From the NCBI RefSeq assembly GCF_963665245.1, contig NZ_OY762267.1, positions 434,001-498,000 of the forward strand: 64,000 nucleotides of DNA, read 5' to 3'. This stretch comes from an uncultured Paludibaculum sp. (GTDB lineage Bacteria > Acidobacteriota > Terriglobia > Bryobacterales > Bryobacteraceae). Shown here one piece after another: positions 60,226 through 64,000 of the stretch (positions within the stretch are counted from its first letter, which is position 1; every line of letters begins with the position of its first letter). The notes under the pieces are model-generated. The model ran no database searches. It was not told the origin of the DNA and worked only from the letters and a program-made list of their open reading frames with translations. The position numbers were made by a program, and so were the translations under genes.

Positions 60226-61506
60226 CTAAAGAGCTTGTGCGACCTTCGGCGACCCGCGCAAGGGCATGCCGCGGGTGCTCAGCGATTCCACCAGTTGTTC
60301 GTGGATGTGCTCCGCCAGCAGGTAATACTGCTTGCCGTCTTCTTCATTGAGGCTGGCCGCCCCCTTTGCCGCCAGAAGCAGGCACAGTTGCCTTTCACCG
60401 GCCGTGAGGGTCGAGACATCCACTCGCGGCAGACCGCCCGGGCCGGGTTCCAGCTTCCGCAGCAGATCGCGGACAAACACCTGGTTGTCGCTGCCGTCCA
60501 CCGCGGCGGATCCGGCATACCAGCGCTGCTCCGGCGAGCCGTGGAAGTAAGGCCCCGAAGCGAAGGCAAGGAAGAACACGATGAGATCGATAAACGCCGC
60601 CAGCAGGAAGGCAAAGAGATGCCGTCCGGTGGGCGCCGTGAACAGTTCAGTGAACGCCAGCAGCATGTCTTCCTGGTTGGTGGCCGTCCGATCGAGATTG
60701 TCGTTCAGAGTCGGCACGGAGGGGCGCTCGATGCGCGCCATGTGGGTCTGCGTCTCGACATCGGTCCAGGGGATCGCGTCATAGACTTCGCGATACTTCC
60801 TGATCTGCTGTTCCGACGGATCGAGCGGTTTCAACTGCGCCCGGAAATCCGCCAAGGCGCGCTGTGACGACTGGAGCTGCTCCAGCGACCGGCGGGCCAA
60901 CTTGGTGTAGCGGTCAAAGGCACTGTACCTTGGACCGTCGCCCGCCCCTTCTTTGAAAGCCCCGCCCAGACTCGACGCCTCGCGGGCCACGGCTTCCCGG
61001 ACCCCGGCCAGGTAGGGATCGGCGTCCTGCGCCCGGGCGATGTAGCCGTGCGTCTTCTCCGCAGCCGTCATCTCGTCCAGCGCCACCACATGCTTTTGCG
61101 CCTCAGCCACCGCGTTGGAGACAAGCTGCGATGCCTTGCCGGAAGAGTCCTGGATCGTGTCGTAGAGGTGGCGCTCCACTAGGGCGGGGCGCTCCTTCTC
61201 TGAGAACCATGTGTACAGGCTGACGTACGAGAACCCCACCGAAACGACGGCCGTCATGGCGTAGACCGCGATCAGAAGACCACGCCGCGCCGGAGTGAAT
61301 CCGATCAGCCAGGCAACCAACACGAGCGCCGATTGCACGCCCAGCGAGGCCAGGAATGCAAACCACGGCGCCAGATAGAGCGCCATGCCCTGCTGGGTCG
61401 TATACCAGGAGACGATCGACAACAGACAGGTGGAAACGAACAGGGCAATCACCATCGGCCGGCTCGCCGCGGACGGCGAACCAGAATCGGACGGCACATA
61501 GGGCAT
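60226..61506 (-). CDS. Predicted membrane protein with a large soluble loop, unknown function
   Basis: This 426-residue protein has three N-terminal membrane segments (VIALFVSTCLLSIVSWYT, LAPWFAFLASLGVQSALVLV, LLIAVYAMTAVVSVGFSYV). A soluble helical loop follows at about 110-290 with coiled-coil character (KLARRSLEQLQSSQRALADF). One more membrane segment (LFAFLLAAFIDLIVFFLAF) precedes a soluble C-terminal domain of about 110 residues. No family is recognised. It is on the same strand as the GH38 gene, 52 bases downstream of it, and may share its transcript. Confidence 0.65.
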   Translation of the reverse strand: MPYVPSDSGSPSAASRPMVIALFVSTCLLSIVSWYTTQQGMALYLAPWFAFLASLGVQSALVLVAWLIGFTPARRGLLIAVYAMTAVVSVGFSYVSLYTWFSEKERPALVERHLYDTIQDSSGKASQLVSNAVAEAQKHVVALDEMTAAEKTHGYIARAQDADPYLAGVREAVAREASSLGGAFKEGAGDGPRYSAFDRYTKLARRSLEQLQSSQRALADFRAQLKPLDPSEQQIRKYREVYDAIPWTDVETQTHMARIERPSVPTLNDNLDRTATNQEDMLLAFTELFTAPTGRHLFAFLLAAFIDLIVFFLAFASGPYFHGSPEQRWYAGSAAVDGSDNQVFVRDLLRKLEPGPGGLPRVDVSTLTAGERQLCLLLAAKGAASLNEEDGKQYYLLAEHIHEQLVESLSTRGMPLRGSPKVAQAL

Positions 61507-61558
61507 GTGGGCACACCTCGACTCTCAGTACTACGAGGATGACCCTATGAATGTTCCG

Positions 61559-63838
61559 CTAGGTGGTGAATAGGGTCTTCATCAGCTCCGGGCAGGCCTC
61601 CACCACCGGGTGGTCCACGGCGATCGGTGTTGAGAGCAGCGTCTCGGCGGTCGCGGCGGCATCCGGCTTCTCCGGCGACCATGCAAGCTCGAATTGGAAC
61701 TCCATGACGCCGTGGCTGTTAGCCACGAAGTTGGTATGCCAGAAGCTGTCGAACAGCATGGTCCAGAGGCGCTCCGGATCGGCCGGTTTGTCCTTGATCC
61801 GTTGCCAGGTGTGCGGGCCACCCACGGAGACCAGCGGAGCGTCGCGGGTCACCCACAGCCAGTGGCCGGCGGGTGACTCGTAGTGCGCCCACGAATCAAT
61901 GGCGAAGTAGTCGCGGCATGACCCCGGGAGCTGATCAGTGAACGGCGTATAGGGCACGCCGCCCGTCGAGAAGCGCGGCAGAGCGCCCTTCGCGGGGAAC
62001 TCCGTCAACATATAGAGGACTTCCGCCGCAGGATTCGACCGGCGGTCGAACTGAATGGTCAACGTGGCCCGAGGTTGGGTCCGAAAGAGCTCCAGACGCC
62101 GCGACGCCGAAGCGAATGACGGGTGGACGATCGGCTGCGTGTACGCGACGGTGTAGACGGTTTGTTCTTCCTTTGCCTGGCCATAGGTGGCTGCGAGCCG
62201 GCCCAACCGCTCCGGATGCATCGACGACGACCGTTTGAACTCCGGCTTGATGAACACCGTCAGAATGTCCCCCAACCCGGCCGAGAACAGGGATTCCTTC
62301 ATCCCCGGCCAGCGAACGGACACAGGCCAGCCGTTCGGGTCCTTCTCCAACTGGGTCCTCTCAGGAAGGTTCAGGATTTCAGTGGCTTTCCGGTTCACCG
62401 CCGGACCCGGCCCCAGCAATGTGGCCGAACGCGCCGGCAGTGCATTTACCCATTGGGGCGCCTTGTCGATTCCCGGGAACTTCACCCAGCCCGTGTAGGG
62501 CTGCGGGGCCGTGTTGACCACGTACATGCCGGCGGGCTTGCGGCAGAAGTGGGTACGGGCGCGCTGGCCGAGCAGCCATTCGGCATGGCCCATGGGCTTG
62601 TAGGCTAGCAGCGCCTTCTCGCAGAACTGCGCGTGGGTGTCCAGGGCGTCTGGCTGGGAGACCGAGATGTTCGCACCCCAGGTGTGCTCGTCGAACAGGC
62701 ACAGGTCCTTGTACATCTCGGCCGAGCGCTGCAGAATCCGCTTGGTCGGCTCACCCCATACTGGGGACAGCGCGGCGTCCAGATGGCGTTTGGCTAGTCG
62801 CGAGGCCGCGACTTCTCGGGGTCCCGAGGCGTCGCCGTTGGCCCACCAGTCGGTCCACTCCCCTTCGTGCGTTGGAACGCTCGAACTCACCGCGGCTTCC
62901 ATATCGTGGACGGCCTGGGTTGCGGTGGTCAGCCGGAGGGTGGGCTGCAGGCCCAGCTTGTTCCAGGCGTCGACGAACGGCGCCAACGGCGGGAACGGCG
63001 GATCGTTGTCGTAGCGCCATTGGTTTGTATAGGACAGCAGCAGCCGAGGATAGGAGTACCCTTCCCCGGTGAGTTTTTCGAGCCGCTTGGTGAGCTGCGC
63101 GTGAGCCGCCCGGAGCGAAGCCTCGTCGGTCCGCAACATGTCGCCATTGGAGGGAGGCCGCAGCGTCGTCGTCGCGCCCTTGGCCTGCCCATGCTGCCAG
63201 TTTTTGGGTTCGAAATAGGAATAGGCGGTGCCATAGTGGTCGCCCAGCCAGACGAACATACGCCGCCCGTCGGGCATCTTCCAGAAGAACGCCGAAGGCC
63301 GGCGGAACGGCGGGCCACCCATATCGGCATTGATGCCCATCAACAGATGGTGGATGCCGCGGTCGAGCAGGAGCAGAGCCCCGGCGCGGGGCATGCCGTT
63401 GACATCGTTCTGCATGGCGATGCTGATCTTCAGGTCGCGCTGCACCTGCGTGGGCAGCCAGTCGAGCGCCTGTTTCCACTGGGCCGCGTTCATGAACGGC
63501 GTCTGGTTGAACGGCATGGCGCAGACGTCCATCTGACCGGACTGCACCACTTTGACAAGCTGCGCCCGGCGCGCCGGAGCGGCTCCGCGCCACCAGTCGT
63601 CCACGGTCAGAGTGGCTTCGGCCGTCCAGTGGAAATTCGGGTTACGCATGCAGGTTTCCAGAGCGGCGTCGAGAAACCTTACCTGCAAATCCCGGCATAC
63701 CGAAGGCATATCGGTGTAGCCGACGTCTGTGTGCGAATGGTGAATGATGTCAATGTGCTGGATGCCGGCCGCGGGCGCGGCAACGGCGGGGATGGCAGTC
63801 AGCAATGAGGACTTTAGTAAATCTCTGCGGGTAGGCAT
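61559..63838 (-). CDS. Tat-exported GH38-like glycoside hydrolase (alpha-mannosidase family)
   Basis: This 759-residue protein begins MPTRRDLLKSSLLTAIPAVA, a twin-arginine leader. The GH38 N-terminal catalytic domain is indicated by IQHIDIIHHSHTDVGYTD (metal-binding H-x-D), FHWTAEATLTVDDWWRGA, and a possible nucleophile region LMGINADMGGPP. Later blocks (LCLFDEHTWGANISVS, FCEKALLAYKPMGHAEWLL) also recall alpha-mannosidases. The substrate linkage cannot be read. The ATG at 63838 was chosen; an upstream TTG would overlap the preceding gene. It is 4 bases after the stop of the beta-galactosidase-like gene, so they form one operon. Confidence 0.8.
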   Translation of the reverse strand: MPTRRDLLKSSLLTAIPAVAAPAAGIQHIDIIHHSHTDVGYTDMPSVCRDLQVRFLDAALETCMRNPNFHWTAEATLTVDDWWRGAAPARRAQLVKVVQSGQMDVCAMPFNQTPFMNAAQWKQALDWLPTQVQRDLKISIAMQNDVNGMPRAGALLLLDRGIHHLLMGINADMGGPPFRRPSAFFWKMPDGRRMFVWLGDHYGTAYSYFEPKNWQHGQAKGATTTLRPPSNGDMLRTDEASLRAAHAQLTKRLEKLTGEGYSYPRLLLSYTNQWRYDNDPPFPPLAPFVDAWNKLGLQPTLRLTTATQAVHDMEAAVSSSVPTHEGEWTDWWANGDASGPREVAASRLAKRHLDAALSPVWGEPTKRILQRSAEMYKDLCLFDEHTWGANISVSQPDALDTHAQFCEKALLAYKPMGHAEWLLGQRARTHFCRKPAGMYVVNTAPQPYTGWVKFPGIDKAPQWVNALPARSATLLGPGPAVNRKATEILNLPERTQLEKDPNGWPVSVRWPGMKESLFSAGLGDILTVFIKPEFKRSSSMHPERLGRLAATYGQAKEEQTVYTVAYTQPIVHPSFASASRRLELFRTQPRATLTIQFDRRSNPAAEVLYMLTEFPAKGALPRFSTGGVPYTPFTDQLPGSCRDYFAIDSWAHYESPAGHWLWVTRDAPLVSVGGPHTWQRIKDKPADPERLWTMLFDSFWHTNFVANSHGVMEFQFELAWSPEKPDAAATAETLLSTPIAVDHPVVEACPELMKTLFTT

Positions 63839-63842
63839 GGAA

Positions 63843-64000
63843 TTATCGCTCTTCTGCAATGATGAGGTCCCAGGCGGGTAGGGTCACCGATTGGGCCTTG
63901 GCCACGGCTTTGCCTGTCAGCAAGTCGGTGGCGTTGGAGTAAGGATAGGAAAAGCTCTGCGGGGAGCCGGAGTAATTGAAGTAGTAATGAATCGCATGGC
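63843..64000 (-). CDS. Beta-galactosidase-like protein, C-terminal end only
   Basis: The last 158 bases encode, on the minus strand, the end of a protein: AIHYYFNYSGSPQSFSYPYS, then ATDLLTGKAVAKAQS and VTLPAWDLIIAEER, then stop. This resembles the C-terminal domain of GH42-type beta-galactosidases (YYFNYS, LLTGK, LPAWDLIIAE). The rest of the gene lies outside the window. It is the first gene of the GH operon seen here. Confidence 0.6.
   Translation of the reverse strand, partial: HAIHYYFNYSGSPQSFSYPYSNATDLLTGKAVAKAQSVTLPAWDLIIAEER

Overview
The window is chromosomal DNA from a GC-rich Gram-negative bacterium. The mix of families suggests an acidobacterium of the Solibacter/Bryobacter type. 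This is inferred from gene content only: a PEP-CTERM protein, a DUF5916 barrel protein, DUF1080, a PadR gene with an apparent ABC-permease scrap behind it, many Tat-exported glycan enzymes, and a split transketolase. No phage, insertion sequence, CRISPR array or replication origin was seen. Genes are dense, often overlap by 1 to 4 bases, and are separated by strong hairpins where transcription converges.

Layout. 1-5.9 kb: a phosphoesterase cut by the window edge, a coiled-coil membrane protein, thymidine kinase, an FkbM methyltransferase, and coaX coupled to an unknown gene. 5.9-12.2 kb: a duplicated beta-barrel protein, a LolA-like protein and the coupled operon valS-nadC-birA. 12.5-20.9 kb: two small membrane proteins, hemB, a PEP-CTERM protein, the two-gene transketolase, a kinase-like/LuxR regulator pair and an amidohydrolase. 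20.9-24.3 kb: tRNA-Leu(UAG), a GH35-like enzyme and a sulfatase. 24.5-30.2 kb: a drug-efflux operon whose pump gene is fused in frame to a TolC-like gene. 30.2-38.4 kb: queF with a LOR/SDH-family gene, a CPA2 antiporter, an unknown Ser/Cys-rich protein and a TldD/TldE protease pair. 38.4-44.9 kb: heptamer repeats, small exported proteins and a plus-strand run of ArsR/SRPBCC/oxidoreductase/AraC/VOC genes. 44.9-49.7 kb: a Cpx-like envelope-stress cluster. 49.7-55.6 kb: a ricin/Shiga-type ribosome-inactivating protein homologue, a bestrophin, a methyltransferase, a lone CpaE, hpt, and a kinase-like/nuclease-like fusion. 55.6-64 kb: an FAD oxidoreductase, a DUF5916 protein, PadR, a membrane protein, a GH38 enzyme and the end of a beta-galactosidase.

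The most notable items are: (i) a rRNA N-glycosidase (RIP) family protein with a nearly intact active-site signature at 49710-50675; (ii) the RND-TolC fusion with a signal peptide buried at the junction; (iii) a 30-bp motif shared by the promoter regions of the Cpx-like regulator and of an exported protein in the same cluster; (iv) three self-regulation layouts readable in the DNA (ArsR operators at 40879-40937, PadR palindrome at 60160-60180, efflux-operon inverted repeat at 30143-30182); and (v) a histidine-kinase-like protein that has lost its ATP-binding motifs.
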